64,000 bases of DNA from an uncultured Halomonas sp. (GTDB lineage Bacteria; Pseudomonadota; Gammaproteobacteria; Pseudomonadales; Halomonadaceae): the NCBI RefSeq assembly GCF_947490095.1, contig NZ_CANLFS010000008.1:62001-126000 (forward strand), given 5' to 3'. The notes below the pieces were generated by a model. The model saw only the letters and a program-made list of their open reading frames with translations. It did not search any database and was not told the origin of the DNA. Positions 18,447 through 31,042 of this stretch are shown here, one piece after another. A program made the translations under genes and the position numbers. Numbering within the stretch: the first letter of the stretch is position 1; each line of letters starts with the position of its first letter.

Positions 18447-21400
18447 TCGGCGCTTTCCACTGAGATTGTCGGCTCGGTCAAGGGACCGAGCACGCGATAA
18501 TGAATTCGGGTAACACTGTCGATGACATCACCGAACAGGCGGTCGGCGACAAACAGGGCGCCCCCCACCATCGGGGCGCCAGCGATGACCGCGGCCAGCG
18601 GCAGGTTACGGCTGACGGGGACTGTGACGCCCAGCAGCATATCGAGTTCCCGCCGCGCCAGCTCGACGCTGCCATCGAGAGTGAAGCGTGTGGCCGGCCC
18701 CACGACCTCGACCGGCCCACGCGTCTCGAGACTGCCACCATACAGGGTCGCGGCACCACTGACACGATCGAAGGCCGTTCCCTGGCCGGTCACATCGGAG
18801 AAGTCCAGGCGCAGCCGACGCACCAGGTTATCGATATTGAGCAGGCCCACCAAACGGGCCGGGGTCGAGTCCAGATTGACAAAACTCCCGTCACGCAGCT
18901 CCGCCTCGACGCTGCCTCGGGAGCGCTCCAGGGCAAACTGCCAGGGGGCCCCCGGCCAGGCCAGTTGGCTCTTGACCCGGGTCTCGGCGCTGCGCACCGC
19001 CGCCGCCAGACCCAGCCGCTCCAGGGCCGTCCCCGCATCCCGCCCGTCCAGGTCGAGACGCGCACGGGTCAGGCTGGCCTCGGGACCCGCCGCCTCCCAG
19101 ACCAGCTCACCGCGGGCGCTGAGCTCGCCCAGGGTCAGCCCCAGGGGGGCAATGCTGAGACGCTCGGGCGTGGCCTGCCAATGAGCGGTCAATGGCCCCA
19201 GCCGCTGGCCGTCGCGCTCGATGTCGGCGATACGCAAACGCCCGCCAGGCACGTCGGCTACCCAGGCGGGGAATGGCCGAGGCGCCGGGGGAGTGGCGAT
19301 CTCATCGATCAGCGAGCCCACCTCGCTGTCGGACGGCATCAAGGCATCCAACGAGAGGCGCTCCAGGCCGATATCCAGCGGCTCGGTGAGCCCGGGTCGG
19401 TAGTCGAGCTCCCCCTCGAGCAGGCTGCCATCCAGCACCAGCCGCCAGCCGCCGCCGGCCTGTGGACGCGCCGTCGTATAGAAGGAGCCCAGACAACGTC
19501 CCTCGTGCTCCAGGCAGTCGCTGGCCAGGCGCACCTCGCGCAGGCCCGGGGCCGTGCCGCCCGTATCACTCCCCCCTGTACCGCTCCCCCCGACCAGGCC
19601 GGCGAATGCCTCGCTCCATGACCGGGGAGACAGCCGCGGCAGATAGGCATCGAGCCACCACCCCGAATCGGCGGGCCAGGCACCGCCGGGCTGACGCCCC
19701 AGCCAGACCTGTCCCTGGCTGGCGTCGCCACCGGGCAGCCCCCGCCAGCGCCATGCCACGGCCTCGCCCAGACGCCCCTCGAGGCGCCCCGCCGTCAGGT
19801 CCATATCGAGCCGCAGGGGGCGCGGCTCTCCCGCCACCTTGCCCAGTGGCTCGGGCAGGTCGACCGCCAGGCCCTGTAGCGAGCTCTCCAGGTGCAGGGA
19901 AATCGCCTCATCGACCGCGAGTCGGCCCCGCCAGTCGAAACGCCCCGTCAGGCGCTCCTCGAGAGCCGAGACACCTCCCAGTTCGAGCAGCGGGCCCGCC
20001 TCGGCGGTGCCGGCAAGCTCGATCCCGCCGTTTCGGGTGTCGATATCGGCGCGCAGCGGCCCGCCCAGCAAGCGCCCCTCGAGGCGCCCGGAGAGCCCCC
20101 CTTCGCTGCCCTGTTGATGCCAGGTCAGGGGGCCGTGAACCTCCCGAAAGCCCAGGCCCAGCGGACGATACTCGAGCAGCGGCAAGGCGGCCTGGGCCTC
20201 GACCGCGAGATCCAGCGCCTCGGGACGATCAAGCGGTAGCGCCAGGCGCAGGTCGCCATCGACACGCCCCTCTTGCGCCTGCCAGTCTTCCACGAGGTCC
20301 ATGCCCTCTACCGGCATGTTAAGCAGGAAACGGCGCAGTGCCGAGGCCTCGGCGGCCAGTGTTCCCGCCACGTCCAGGCGTTCATCCACCAGCCGGACTC
20401 GCCCCTCGCTGCCTTCCACCCCGAGACTCTGGGCCCGGGTTATCTCGGCGTCCAGCGTCTCATCCTTGAGCCGCAGGCGTCCCTCGATGTCCTCAAGCAC
20501 CGGCCAGCCAGGGGCGATGGGCAGACGCCCATCACGAATGGCCAGGTCGAGATCAAAGCTCGGCTCGATGCTGTCGTCATCGTCGCTACCCGCAAGCGGC
20601 ACATGCAGGCGCAGGGAGCCCTCGGTGGCTCGGCCGGCCACGCCATCGGCGAGCCAGTCGTGCAGTTCATCGTCGAGGATGCCCACCGGCAGCCACTCCA
20701 CGAGCGGCGTCTGTACGGCATCGACGTCTTCCAGGGCCAGGGTCAGGCCGAAACCGCCCCGGTCGCCCTGCCCGGCAGACAGGCCGAAGCCACCGCTGAC
20801 CTCGGCGCCATTCCACCCGACCCGCAGGTCACGACCGCTGACCAGGCTACGCGGTCCATCATAGACCCAGCGCACCTCGCCCGAGGCGTGTTCGAGATCC
20901 ATGGGGCCGGCGAAGAGCTCGGGAAAGTGCAGCGAAGCCGTCTCGTCACCGACGAAGCGCACCCGCCCCTTGTCGCCGCGGGCATCTACCCACATGTCCA
21001 GTGGCCCTCCCCCCGGCGCCTCCTCCCAGGGTGACACCTCCACGCCTCCCAGGGAGGCGCGCGCCTGCCATTGCCCTTCCCGAAACCCCAGCCCGAAGCC
21101 TGTCACGCTGCCACGCGGGTCGAGGCTGTCCACGACACGGGCCAGGGCCTCGGGCAGTGGCACTCGGTCGCGCCAGGCGGCCAACGACCCCAGGTCGAAG
21201 GCGCTGGTATTGAGCCACCATTCATCGGCACCGCCCTTCAGGTGCCAACGATAGGGCAAGGCGGGGCCCCAGTCGGGCGACGCGGCGTCGGGCTGGTTCG
21301 CCTCGGAACTCTCCGCATCCCCTTGAAACCACGCCTGCCAGCCGGCGTCTTCCTTGCGCCACTGCCCGCGTCCGGTCACGCTGTCGAGCGCCAGAGTCTG

Positions 21401-22294
21401 GCGCTCCCCCGTCGCATCACGATGGCTGACGACCAGCCTCTCGACGTCCAGCGCCAGGCGGGCATCGGCCAGGCTGCCGCGATGCCAGCGCCCCCACAAC
21501 CGCGACTCACCGCGCGCCTCGTCGAGGCGCAGCGGTTGATTACGGCCGAGTACCGCGGCCAGCTCCACCAGGCTATCGAGGCGCATCTCGGCCTGCAGGG
21601 CGGCGCTGAAGTCGCGGAACCCGGCCTGCCCCGTCAGCACCTCCAGGGCGACCTGCATGGCGATATCCGAGTCGCCCTCCAGGCGCAGCCGACCCTCGAA
21701 GTGGGCACGCCGGGAATCGCCGGTCATCAGCAACCGCGGCGCCTCGAAGGCCACGCGACGCTCACGCCCATGCAGCACCACACGCACGTCTTCGGCCCAG
21801 GCACGCTGGCGCAACAGCACCCCGACCCAGAAGTCGAGTCGCTCCAGGTCGAACTCGCCCTCGGGCTGGAGTTCGGGGGGCAGGTCCGCCGGGTCGGGCC
21901 AGTGCCAGCCCCCTTCCGGCGTCTGGTAGAGGTGCAGGGTCAGGCCCTGAAGGCGGGCATCCTCCACCACCGGCAGCCCCTCCCGCAGGCTCTGCCAGGT
22001 ATCCAGGCGTAGCCGCCCCCCCTGAACGTCCAACAGCGGCTTTCTTTCCTCGCGCGTCTGCAGGCTCAGGTCATTCAGCGTGATATAGGGGTCGAGGCCC
22101 GCGAGCCCCCCTTCCAGGGAGGCAATCTCTACCTGCGCCGCGAAGCGTGCCGAGAGCAGGGCCTCCAGCCGCGGCACCAGACCATCGGTCAGGCCCAGCA
22201 TCAAGCGCGCCACCAGGGTCAGCAAGGCGACGACCGTCAGCCCCACGGCCAGCAGGGTCAGGACCCAACGAATCACCAGACGAGTCACGGCCAT
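18443..22294 (-). CDS. yhdP: YhdP family AsmA-like lipid transport protein (DUF3971)
   Basis: Very large inner-membrane-anchored periplasmic protein; E. coli YhdP, with TamB and YdbH, carries phospholipid to the outer membrane through a long hydrophobic groove. The 1283-residue protein starts with one membrane helix ([20 protein letters not shown]) and continues as repetitive beta-strand sequence rich in LxLDxxxL patterns, with an AsmA-like C-terminus ([20 protein letters not shown]). Reads without interruption. It follows rng by 4 bp. Confidence 0.95.
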   Translation of the reverse strand: MAVTRLVIRWVLTLLAVGLTVVALLTLVARLMLGLTDGLVPRLEALLSARFAAQVEIASLEGGLAGLDPYITLNDLSLQTREERKPLLDVQGGRLRLDTWQSLREGLPVVEDARLQGLTLHLYQTPEGGWHWPDPADLPPELQPEGEFDLERLDFWVGVLLRQRAWAEDVRVVLHGRERRVAFEAPRLLMTGDSRRAHFEGRLRLEGDSDIAMQVALEVLTGQAGFRDFSAALQAEMRLDSLVELAAVLGRNQPLRLDEARGESRLWGRWHRGSLADARLALDVERLVVSHRDATGERQTLALDSVTGRGQWRKEDAGWQAWFQGDAESSEANQPDAASPDWGPALPYRWHLKGGADEWWLNTSAFDLGSLAAWRDRVPLPEALARVVDSLDPRGSVTGFGLGFREGQWQARASLGGVEVSPWEEAPGGGPLDMWVDARGDKGRVRFVGDETASLHFPELFAGPMDLEHASGEVRWVYDGPRSLVSGRDLRVGWNGAEVSGGFGLSAGQGDRGGFGLTLALEDVDAVQTPLVEWLPVGILDDELHDWLADGVAGRATEGSLRLHVPLAGSDDDDSIEPSFDLDLAIRDGRLPIAPGWPVLEDIEGRLRLKDETLDAEITRAQSLGVEGSEGRVRLVDERLDVAGTLAAEASALRRFLLNMPVEGMDLVEDWQAQEGRVDGDLRLALPLDRPEALDLAVEAQAALPLLEYRPLGLGFREVHGPLTWHQQGSEGGLSGRLEGRLLGGPLRADIDTRNGGIELAGTAEAGPLLELGGVSALEERLTGRFDWRGRLAVDEAISLHLESSLQGLAVDLPEPLGKVAGEPRPLRLDMDLTAGRLEGRLGEAVAWRWRGLPGGDASQGQVWLGRQPGGAWPADSGWWLDAYLPRLSPRSWSEAFAGLVGGSGTGGSDTGGTAPGLREVRLASDCLEHEGRCLGSFYTTARPQAGGGWRLVLDGSLLEGELDYRPGLTEPLDIGLERLSLDALMPSDSEVGSLIDEIATPPAPRPFPAWVADVPGGRLRIADIERDGQRLGPLTAHWQATPERLSIAPLGLTLGELSARGELVWEAAGPEASLTRARLDLDGRDAGTALERLGLAAAVRSAETRVKSQLAWPGAPWQFALERSRGSVEAELRDGSFVNLDSTPARLVGLLNIDNLVRRLRLDFSDVTGQGTAFDRVSGAATLYGGSLETRGPVEVVGPATRFTLDGSVELARRELDMLLGVTVPVSRNLPLAAVIAGAPMVGGALFVADRLFGDVIDSVTRIHYRVLGPLTEPTISVESAE

Positions 22295-22298
22295 GGGC

Positions 22299-23762
22299 TC
22301 ACATCAGCACGATGTCGTACTGCTCCTGGGAGTAGTGGGCCTCCACCTGGAAGCGAATGGGCTTACCGATGAACTCCTCCAGGTCGGCCACCGCCGCCGA
22401 CTCCTCGTCGAGCAGTCGGTCCACCACCGCCTGGGAGGTCAGCACCATGTAGGTCTCGGCACTGTAGGCGCGCTCCTCGCGCAGGATCTCGCGGAAGATC
22501 TCGTAACAGACCGTCTCGGGGGTCTTGAGGGTGCCCCGCCCGCTACAGGTGGGGCAGGCCTCGCAGAGGGTCTGCTCGAGGCTCTCACGGGTACGCTTGC
22601 GGGTCAGTTGGACGAGGCCGAGCTCGGTGACGCCGGTACACTTGGTCTTGGCGTGATCACGCTCCAGCGATTTCTCGAGCATGCGCAGCACCTGGCGCTG
22701 ATGCTCGGTATCCTCCATATCGATAAAGTCGATGATGATGATGCCGCCGAGATTACGCAGCCGAAGCTGGCGGGCGATGGCGGTAGCCGCCTCGAGGTTG
22801 GTCTTGAAGATGGTTTCCTCGAGGTTGCGATGCCCCACATAGCCGCCGGTATTGACGTCGATGGTCGTCATCGCCTCGGTAGGGTCGATCACCAGGTAGC
22901 CACCGGACTTGAGCTGTACCTTGCGGCCCAGGGCCTTGTGGATCTCGTCCTCGACGCTATAGAGGTCGAAGATCGGACGCTCGCCGGCATAATGCTCGAT
23001 GCGCCCTACCGCATCGGGCATGAACTCCTCGGCAAACTCGATCAGCCTGAGATGGTTTTCCCGAGAATCGATGCGCACCTTCTCGATCTCATCACGCATC
23101 ACATCGCGAAGGATGCGCATGAACAGGGGCAGGTCATCGTAGATCACACTGGGCGCCGATGCCGTCACCTTGCGCTCATTGACCTTGCGGAACAGCCGCA
23201 GCAGGAAGTGCATGTCGGCGGCCAGCTCCTGGACCCCCACGCCCTCGGCGGCGGTACGCACGATGAAACCACCGGTCACCTCCAGGCTCTGCTGGGCCTG
23301 GGCCTCCTCGATCAGGCCGCGAAGGCGCTCGCGCTCACGCTCGTCCTCGATGCGCTGGGAGACCCCGTGATGGGGCGCATCCGGCATATAGACCAGGTAG
23401 CGCGATGGCACCGAGAGATGGGTCGTGAGGCGGGCCCCCTTCGAGCCGATGGGGTCCTTGGTCACCTGCACCACCAGCGACTGCCCCTCGTGGAGCAGAT
23501 GACCGATGGAGAGCTGCTCCTCGGCCGGGGTACCGGGAGGCATCACCTCATGGGCATGGATAAAGGCGGCGCGATCGAGGCCGATATCGACGAAGGCCGC
23601 CTGCATGCCGGGCAGCACCCTCACCACCCGACCCTTGTAGGTATTGCCGACGATCCCCCGACGGCAGGAGCGCTCGATGAAGGCTTCCTGCAGCACACCG
23701 TTCTCCACCACGGCGACCCGGGTCTCCATCGGCGTCAGATTGATCAGTACTTCGCCGCTCAT
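22299..23762 (-). CDS. rng: Ribonuclease G
   Basis: Endoribonuclease of the RNase E/G family, maturing the 5' end of 16S rRNA and decaying some mRNAs. An N-terminal S1-like domain (YKGRVVRVLPGMQAAFVDIG) is followed by the catalytic domain with metal-binding aspartates in VNTGGYVG-adjacent TTIDVNTGG and IIIDFIDMED, and the zinc-link cysteines CPTCSGRG. There is no RNase E scaffold tail. Length 487. In the conserved mreBCD-maf-rng-yhdP cluster. Confidence 0.97.
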   Translation of the reverse strand: MSGEVLINLTPMETRVAVVENGVLQEAFIERSCRRGIVGNTYKGRVVRVLPGMQAAFVDIGLDRAAFIHAHEVMPPGTPAEEQLSIGHLLHEGQSLVVQVTKDPIGSKGARLTTHLSVPSRYLVYMPDAPHHGVSQRIEDERERERLRGLIEEAQAQQSLEVTGGFIVRTAAEGVGVQELAADMHFLLRLFRKVNERKVTASAPSVIYDDLPLFMRILRDVMRDEIEKVRIDSRENHLRLIEFAEEFMPDAVGRIEHYAGERPIFDLYSVEDEIHKALGRKVQLKSGGYLVIDPTEAMTTIDVNTGGYVGHRNLEETIFKTNLEAATAIARQLRLRNLGGIIIIDFIDMEDTEHQRQVLRMLEKSLERDHAKTKCTGVTELGLVQLTRKRTRESLEQTLCEACPTCSGRGTLKTPETVCYEIFREILREERAYSAETYMVLTSQAVVDRLLDEESAAVADLEEFIGKPIRFQVEAHYSQEQYDIVLM

Positions 23763-23841
23763 ACGGAAGTCCTTGTCCAGAATGCTTTGCAGCCATTATG
23801 ACATAGTGTCGGCGACCCAAGGCGTTGATCCGGGATGCGGG

Positions 23842-24438
23842 TCAGCCCAGGGCACCGTCCCATAACGCCACCCCCTGCTGGCGCAGCAGCTCGGCGGTCT
23901 CGTAAAGCGGCAGGCCTACTACCGCGGAGTGACTGCCGGCGATACGCTCGATAAACACCGCCGCGCGCCCCTGGATGGCATAACCACCGGCCTTGTCGGC
24001 GGGTTCTCCGGTCGCCCAGTAGGCCGCGATCTCGGCCTCGGAGATCTCGCGCATGGCCACCCGAGTCGCGACACAGCGCTCGAGCAGGCCGGCAGGGCCG
24101 ATCACCGCCACGGCGGTGAGCACCCGATGCTCGCGACCCGCCAGGGAGCGCAGCATGCCGGCGGCATGCTCGGGCCCTTCGGGCTTGCCGAGAATCTCGC
24201 CATCGCGAACCACGGCGGTATCGGAGCCCAGCGTCGGCAGCCGCGTGAGCCGCGAACCGGCCAGCGCCTTTTCGCGGGCCAGGCGCATGACATAGGCCTC
24301 GGCCCCCTCATCGGGAAGCGTAGACTCGTCGATATCCACCGGACATGGCCGCAAGGGCACACCGATGGAGGCCAGCAGGTCGCGCCGCCTTGGCGAGGCA
24401 GAGGCCAGGCACAGCACGGGGGATGGGGGCGTGGACAT
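23842..24438 (-). CDS. maf: Maf-family nucleoside triphosphate pyrophosphatase
   Basis: House-cleaning pyrophosphatase; the YhdE branch beside mreD acts on dTTP/UTP and modified forms. The 198-residue sequence has the phosphate-binding SASPRRRDLLASIG, the catalytic SDTAVVRDGEILGKP region, and GYAIQGRAAVFIERIAGSHS near the C-terminus. Start ATG 24438 lies 13 bp after mreD. Confidence 0.95.
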   Translation of the reverse strand: MSTPPSPVLCLASASPRRRDLLASIGVPLRPCPVDIDESTLPDEGAEAYVMRLAREKALAGSRLTRLPTLGSDTAVVRDGEILGKPEGPEHAAGMLRSLAGREHRVLTAVAVIGPAGLLERCVATRVAMREISEAEIAAYWATGEPADKAGGYAIQGRAAVFIERIAGSHSAVVGLPLYETAELLRQQGVALWDGALG

Positions 24439-24451
24439 GGGAAGACTCCGA

Positions 24452-24946
24452 TCAACTACCGGTCAGGCGCCGCCCCAGAGCGTTGAAGAGGGTGGCAAAC
24501 CAGGGCCAGAGCAACGCCCCGATCAGCGACGGTGCCAGAAACGAGAGATGCATGACGAAGGGCCCCAGCAGGGTGCGAAGCCACTGTTCGAGCAGCTGCA
24601 CGCCGCCCAGCAACAGCAGCACCATCAATGCCTGCTGAAGCAGTGAATAGGCGCGAAAACGCGCATAGCTCAGGGCGCACAGGAAGGCCAGCAGCGACAG
24701 CAACAGGGCATTCTGCCCCAGTACCGCCCCTTCGATCAGATCAAGCAGTATGCCCAACACGAAGGCGTGGAGGACACCGACCCGAGAGGGTGTCTTCATG
24801 CACCAGTAGACCAGCACCAATCCCAGCCAGTCGGGTCGCCATAGTTGCCAGCCTTCCGCCAGCGGCATCACCTGCAGGCAGAGCGCCAACAACAGGGAGA
24901 ACCAGATCCAGGGAAGCGCCGGGTTAACGGCGGAGGGAGCGGCCAT
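24452..24946 (-). CDS. mreD: MreD rod-shape membrane protein
   Basis: Integral membrane component of the elongasome. The 164-residue protein is mostly hydrophobic, with about five membrane segments, and the family motif WRPDWLGLVLVYWCMKTPSR near residues 37-56. Its ATG overlaps the mreC stop (TGATG). Low sequence conservation is usual for MreD; context makes the call. Confidence 0.95.
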   Translation of the reverse strand: MAAPSAVNPALPWIWFSLLLALCLQVMPLAEGWQLWRPDWLGLVLVYWCMKTPSRVGVLHAFVLGILLDLIEGAVLGQNALLLSLLAFLCALSYARFRAYSLLQQALMVLLLLGGVQLLEQWLRTLLGPFVMHLSFLAPSLIGALLWPWFATLFNALGRRLTGS

Positions 24947-25788
24947 CAGCGTGCCTCCTCGTGGTCATCGACCAGCATCAGGGCCGACTCGATGGCCGCC
25001 ACGCCGATATCGCCCTCCCAGCCGGGATCATCGAAGCGGGGCCGGCTGGGCGGATACAGCAGGAGAAAGTGCCGGGAGCGCTGCAACTGGGCCACCGGGG
25101 CGGCGGTGACCCTGGCGAAGGGCTCGCCGGGGTCATGGACCACGGCATCGACTCGGCCCACCGGATAGCCCGGCGGAAAGCGGCCGGCGAGCCCCGAGGT
25201 CACCAGCAGATCACCCTCACGGATATCGGCGGTATCGGGGACGTGCAATACATTGAGGCGATCGTAGCGCCCGCCACCCTGCAGGATAAAGCGCAGGCCG
25301 TTACGATTGACGCGCACCGGCAACGCATGACTGGCATCGGCCACCATCAGGACCCGACTGGAATAGGCCAGCACCGAGGTCACCTGCCCCACCAGGCCCG
25401 CGGCATCCATTACCGGCTGCCCCACTTCCACGCCATCGCGGCGACCGCGGTCGATCACCATCTGATGGGCGAAGGGGTCGGGGTCCAGCGACAGCAGCTC
25501 GGCGGTAATAAACGGCATGTCGTGCTCGCGAGCGGCGAAGAGCAGCTCGCGCAGACGCACGTTCTCGGCGGTAAGATCCGCCATGCGCTGAACACGATGG
25601 GACAGGGTCAGGACCTGTTCGCGTAGTCGACGGTTTTCATCCACCAGGACACGCTGGTCGGAAAACGCCTGGGACCCCCAGCTCAGCACGCTGCTGGGGA
25701 GACTGACGACCCACTGGATGGGCGCCACCGCCGTGCTGAGCTGGGCACGCACCTCGCCCATGCGGGCCAGGCGCAGGTCGGCGACCAT
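24946..25788 (-). CDS. mreC: MreC rod-shape protein, true start uncertain
   Basis: Bitopic elongasome protein whose periplasmic beta-barrels activate PBP2. The periplasmic part is intact (coiled-coil SDQRVLVDENRRLREQVLTL, then VIDRGRRDGVEVGQPVMDAAG). The first canonical start is ATG 25788, but this begins inside the usual N-terminal membrane helix. In frame upstream, 25863-25789 encodes IKPLFSRGSLPVYRF and the rest of the helix, with GGGAGG at 25870-25875, yet with no ATG, GTG or TTG before the mreB stop at 25879. A non-standard start (ATC at 25861-25863) is therefore likely; coordinates here are the conservative version. Confidence 0.93.
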   Translation of the reverse strand: MVADLRLARMGEVRAQLSTAVAPIQWVVSLPSSVLSWGSQAFSDQRVLVDENRRLREQVLTLSHRVQRMADLTAENVRLRELLFAAREHDMPFITAELLSLDPDPFAHQMVIDRGRRDGVEVGQPVMDAAGLVGQVTSVLAYSSRVLMVADASHALPVRVNRNGLRFILQGGGRYDRLNVLHVPDTADIREGDLLVTSGLAGRFPPGYPVGRVDAVVHDPGEPFARVTAAPVAQLQRSRHFLLLYPPSRPRFDDPGWEGDIGVAAIESALMLVDDHEEAR

Positions 25789-25878
25789 CAGCGTTATTGC
25801 GATGGTCGCACATACCAGAAAGCGATAGACGGGCAGCGATCCTCGCGAGAACAGCGGCTTGATGACGCGCCTCCCGGG

Positions 25879-26928
<1,050 letters not shown>

Positions 26929-27088
26929 CTAGTGCAGTCCGGGAACCCTATGCGGAGGCAAACGGTATCACCGTGCCCCCTCTGCAGCAAGCAAATCCCC
27001 TCGCCCACCCCGCGTCGAAGCCCTGCCCGGACGTCGCCGAATATGGTAACTTCTAGGCCCTGATTTTCTCCATCGAGGATACCGACTC

Positions 27089-27376
27089 ATGGCGCTTGAA
27101 CACGCTGACGTGCTCAGGGCGGCGCATCTCGCCCGCCTCGGCCTCTCCGACGACGACGCCACCCATTACCTGGACGACCTCGGCCGCATCCTCGAGATGG
27201 TCGACCGCCTCCAGGCACTGGACACCGAGGGCATCGCCCCCCTGGCCCATCCACTCGACGCCACCCAGCGCCTGCGTGCCGATGACGTCACCGAGCCTGA
27301 CCGGCGTGACCACTTCCAGCGTTGCGCCCCGGCGGTGGAAAACGGCCTGTACCTGGTTCCCCGCGTCGTCGAGTAA
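27089..27376 (+). CDS. gatC: Asp/Glu-tRNA amidotransferase subunit C
   Basis: Small subunit of GatCAB, which converts misacylated Asp-tRNA(Asn) and/or Glu-tRNA(Gln) to the amide forms; it clamps GatA to GatB. The 95 residues show [20 protein letters not shown] and the C-terminal [35 protein letters not shown] leader gives a ribosome site before ATG 27089. Followed by gatA after 26 bp. Confidence 0.96.
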   Translation: MALEHADVLRAAHLARLGLSDDDATHYLDDLGRILEMVDRLQALDTEGIAPLAHPLDATQRLRADDVTEPDRRDHFQRCAPAVENGLYLVPRVVE

Positions 27377-27402
27377 GCCACTGCCTACGGAGCCTTTGGC
27401 CC

Positions 27403-28862
27403 ATGCATGACAAGACACTGACCGAACTCTCCGCCAGCCTCGCGGCGGGCGAGTTCACCAGCCGCGAGCTGACCGAGCACCAGCTCGGGCGTATCGAGCG
27501 CCTCGATGGCGCCCTCAACAGCTTTATTACCGTGACGCCCGACGCGGCACGAGAGGCGGCAGACCACGCCGATGCCACTCGTGCCCGCGGCGACGCCGGG
27601 CCGCTGACCGGCCTGCCGGTGGCGATCAAGGACCTGTTCTGTACCGACGGCGTGCTGACCACCGCCGGGTCCAGGATGCTGGCCAACTTCGTCGCCCCTT
27701 ACGATGCCGGCGTCGTGGAACGGCTCAAGGCCGCCGGTACGGTAAGCCTCGGCAAGGCCAACCTGGACGAGTTCGCCATGGGCTCCTCCAACGAGAACAG
27801 CGCCTTCGGCGCGGTCAAGAACCCCTGGGACAGCACTGCCGTACCCGGCGGCTCCTCCGGGGGCAGCGCCGCCGCGGTGGCCGCCGGCCTGGCCCCCGCC
27901 GCCCTGGGCACCGACACCGGTGGCTCGATCCGCCAGCCCGCCGCCTTCTGTGGCATCACCGGGTTGAAGCCCACCTATGGCCGGGTCTCCCGCTGGGGCA
28001 TCATCGCCTACGCCTCGAGCCTCGACCAGGCCGGCCCCATGGCACGCACCGCCGAAGACTGCGCGCTGCTGATGAACACCATCGCCGGCCACGACGCCCG
28101 GGATTCCACCTGTGTGGCACGCGGCGTACCCGACTACACCGCGGAACTCACCGCACCGCTGGCCGGCCTCAAGATCGGCCTGCCGAAGGAGTACTTCGGC
28201 GACGGCCTCGACCCCGCGGTAGAAGCCGCCGTGCGCGAGGCGGTAACGGTCTACGAGTCGCTGGGTGCCACGGTGCGCGAGGTCAGCCTGCCCCACACCC
28301 ACTACGCCGTCCCGGCCTACTACGTGATCGCCCCGGCGGAGGCGTCCTCCAACCTGTCGCGCTACGATGGCGTACGCTTCGGCCATCGCTGCGAGAACCC
28401 CAGCGACCTGGTCGACCTCTACAAGCGCTCCCGCGCCGAAGGCTTCGGCGACGAGGTCCAGCGGCGCATCCTGATCGGCACCCACACCCTTTCCGAAGGC
28501 TTCTTCGACGCCTACTACAAGAAGGCCCAGCAGGTACGCCGCCTGATTCGTCAGGACTTCCTCGATGCCTTCCAGGACGTCGATGTGCTGATGGGCCCGA
28601 CTTCCCCGACCCCGGCCTTCGACCTCGGAGCCCAGAAAGACCCGGTCTCCATGTACTTGCAGGATATCTACACCATCGCCGTCAACCTGGCCGGGATCCC
28701 CGGCATCAGCGTGCCGGCCGGCTTCGTGGGCAAGCGCCCGGTGGGCCTGCAGATTCTGGGTACCCACTTCGCCGAACAGCGCCTGTTGAATGTCGCCCAC
28801 CGCTTCCAGCAGGCCACCGACTGGCACCTGCGTCGCCCCGAGCTCGCCGAGGAGAACGCCTG

Positions 28863-28863
<1 letters not shown>
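27403..28863 (+). CDS. gatA: Asp/Glu-tRNA amidotransferase subunit A
   Basis: Amidase-signature subunit that releases ammonia from glutamine for the transamidation reaction. The Ser-cisSer-Lys triad is seen in [13 protein letters not shown] (Lys) and [16 protein letters not shown] (serines), with [20 protein letters not shown] also intact. ATG 27403 ([13 protein letters not shown]) gives 486 residues, the family length; frames opening upstream read into the gatC spacer. The stop overlaps the gatB ATG (TGATG). Confidence 0.98.
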
Positions 28864-30332
<1,469 letters not shown>

Positions 30333-30368
30333 TGCCCGGGGTGTTCCAGCAAGCCAAGGAGGTCCGGC

Positions 30369-30920
30369 ATGGCCGATGATGTAGGTGAACGGCTGCGCGC
30401 CTTGCGCACCCTGCGCGGCATCTCCCAGCGCGAGCTGGCCAAGCGCTGCGGCGTGACCCACTCCAGCCTGTCGCTGATCGAGCAGGGCAAGGTGAGCCCC
30501 TCGGTCAGCTCGCTGAAGAAGATCCTCGACGCCATTCCCATGAGTGTCGGCGACTTCTTCACCCTGGAGCTGGAGTCGGGACGACGCGTCTTCTATTCGG
30601 CCGAGGAGCTGGCCGACGTGGGCTCAGGGGATGTGGTGTTCAAGCTGGTGGGCGCCGACCGTCGTGATCGTGCGCTCTCCTTCATGGTCGAAACCTACCC
30701 CCCCGGGGCCGATACCGGCCGCGAGATGATCACCCATCAGGGTGAGGAGGCCGGCGTGGTGCTGGAGGGCGAGATCGAGATCACCATCGGCGCCGAGACC
30801 CGCACGCTCAAGGCCGGCGAGGCCTACTACTACGAGACCAACGTGCCCCACCGCTTCTGCAACCCGGGCGACAAGCCCTGCCGACTGGTCAGCTGCGCCA
30901 CTCCGGCGCGAGCGTTCTAG
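30369..30920 (+). CDS. puuR: PuuR-type HTH-cupin transcriptional regulator
   Basis: XRE-type HTH (residues about 8-60, LRTLRGISQRELAKRCGVTH) joined to a C-terminal cupin (residues about 110-180, GEEAGVVLEGEIEITIGAET and YYYETNVPHRFCNPGD). This two-domain form is that of E. coli PuuR, which represses putrescine utilisation genes and is relieved by putrescine. The 183-residue protein lies 36 bp after gatB and convergent with puuC, at the edge of the polyamine block. Target sites were not proven here. Confidence 0.88.
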   Translation: MADDVGERLRALRTLRGISQRELAKRCGVTHSSLSLIEQGKVSPSVSSLKKILDAIPMSVGDFFTLELESGRRVFYSAEELADVGSGDVVFKLVGADRRDRALSFMVETYPPGADTGREMITHQGEEAGVVLEGEIEITIGAETRTLKAGEAYYYETNVPHRFCNPGDKPCRLVSCATPARAF

Positions 30921-30977
30921 GGCCTCGAGCTCACTCCTGCTTGAGCCTGTCGACCTCCTCGCGCAGCGCCTCCGCCT

Positions 30978-31014
30978 CAAAAAGAAAAGAGGCCGACACC
31001 CGAGTGCCGGCCTC
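30978..31014 (-). terminator. Rho-independent terminator after puuC
   Basis: On the minus strand, GAGGCCG and CGGCCTC arms (31008-31014 with 30989-30995), extended by three pairs after one mismatch, are followed by a T-rich run (A-rich on plus at 30978-30988). It lies 29 bp past the puuC stop and closes the spuC-puuC transcript. Confidence 0.82.
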
Positions 31015-31042
31015 CTACTTGTCACTTCATCGTGGCGTCGCG

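Noticed and set aside
18500..22012. Long open frames on the plus strand opposite yhdP (several hundred codons).
   Set aside because: They are low-complexity Arg/Pro/Gln-rich shadows created by GC-rich codon bias; yhdP on the minus strand has clear domain and operon support.
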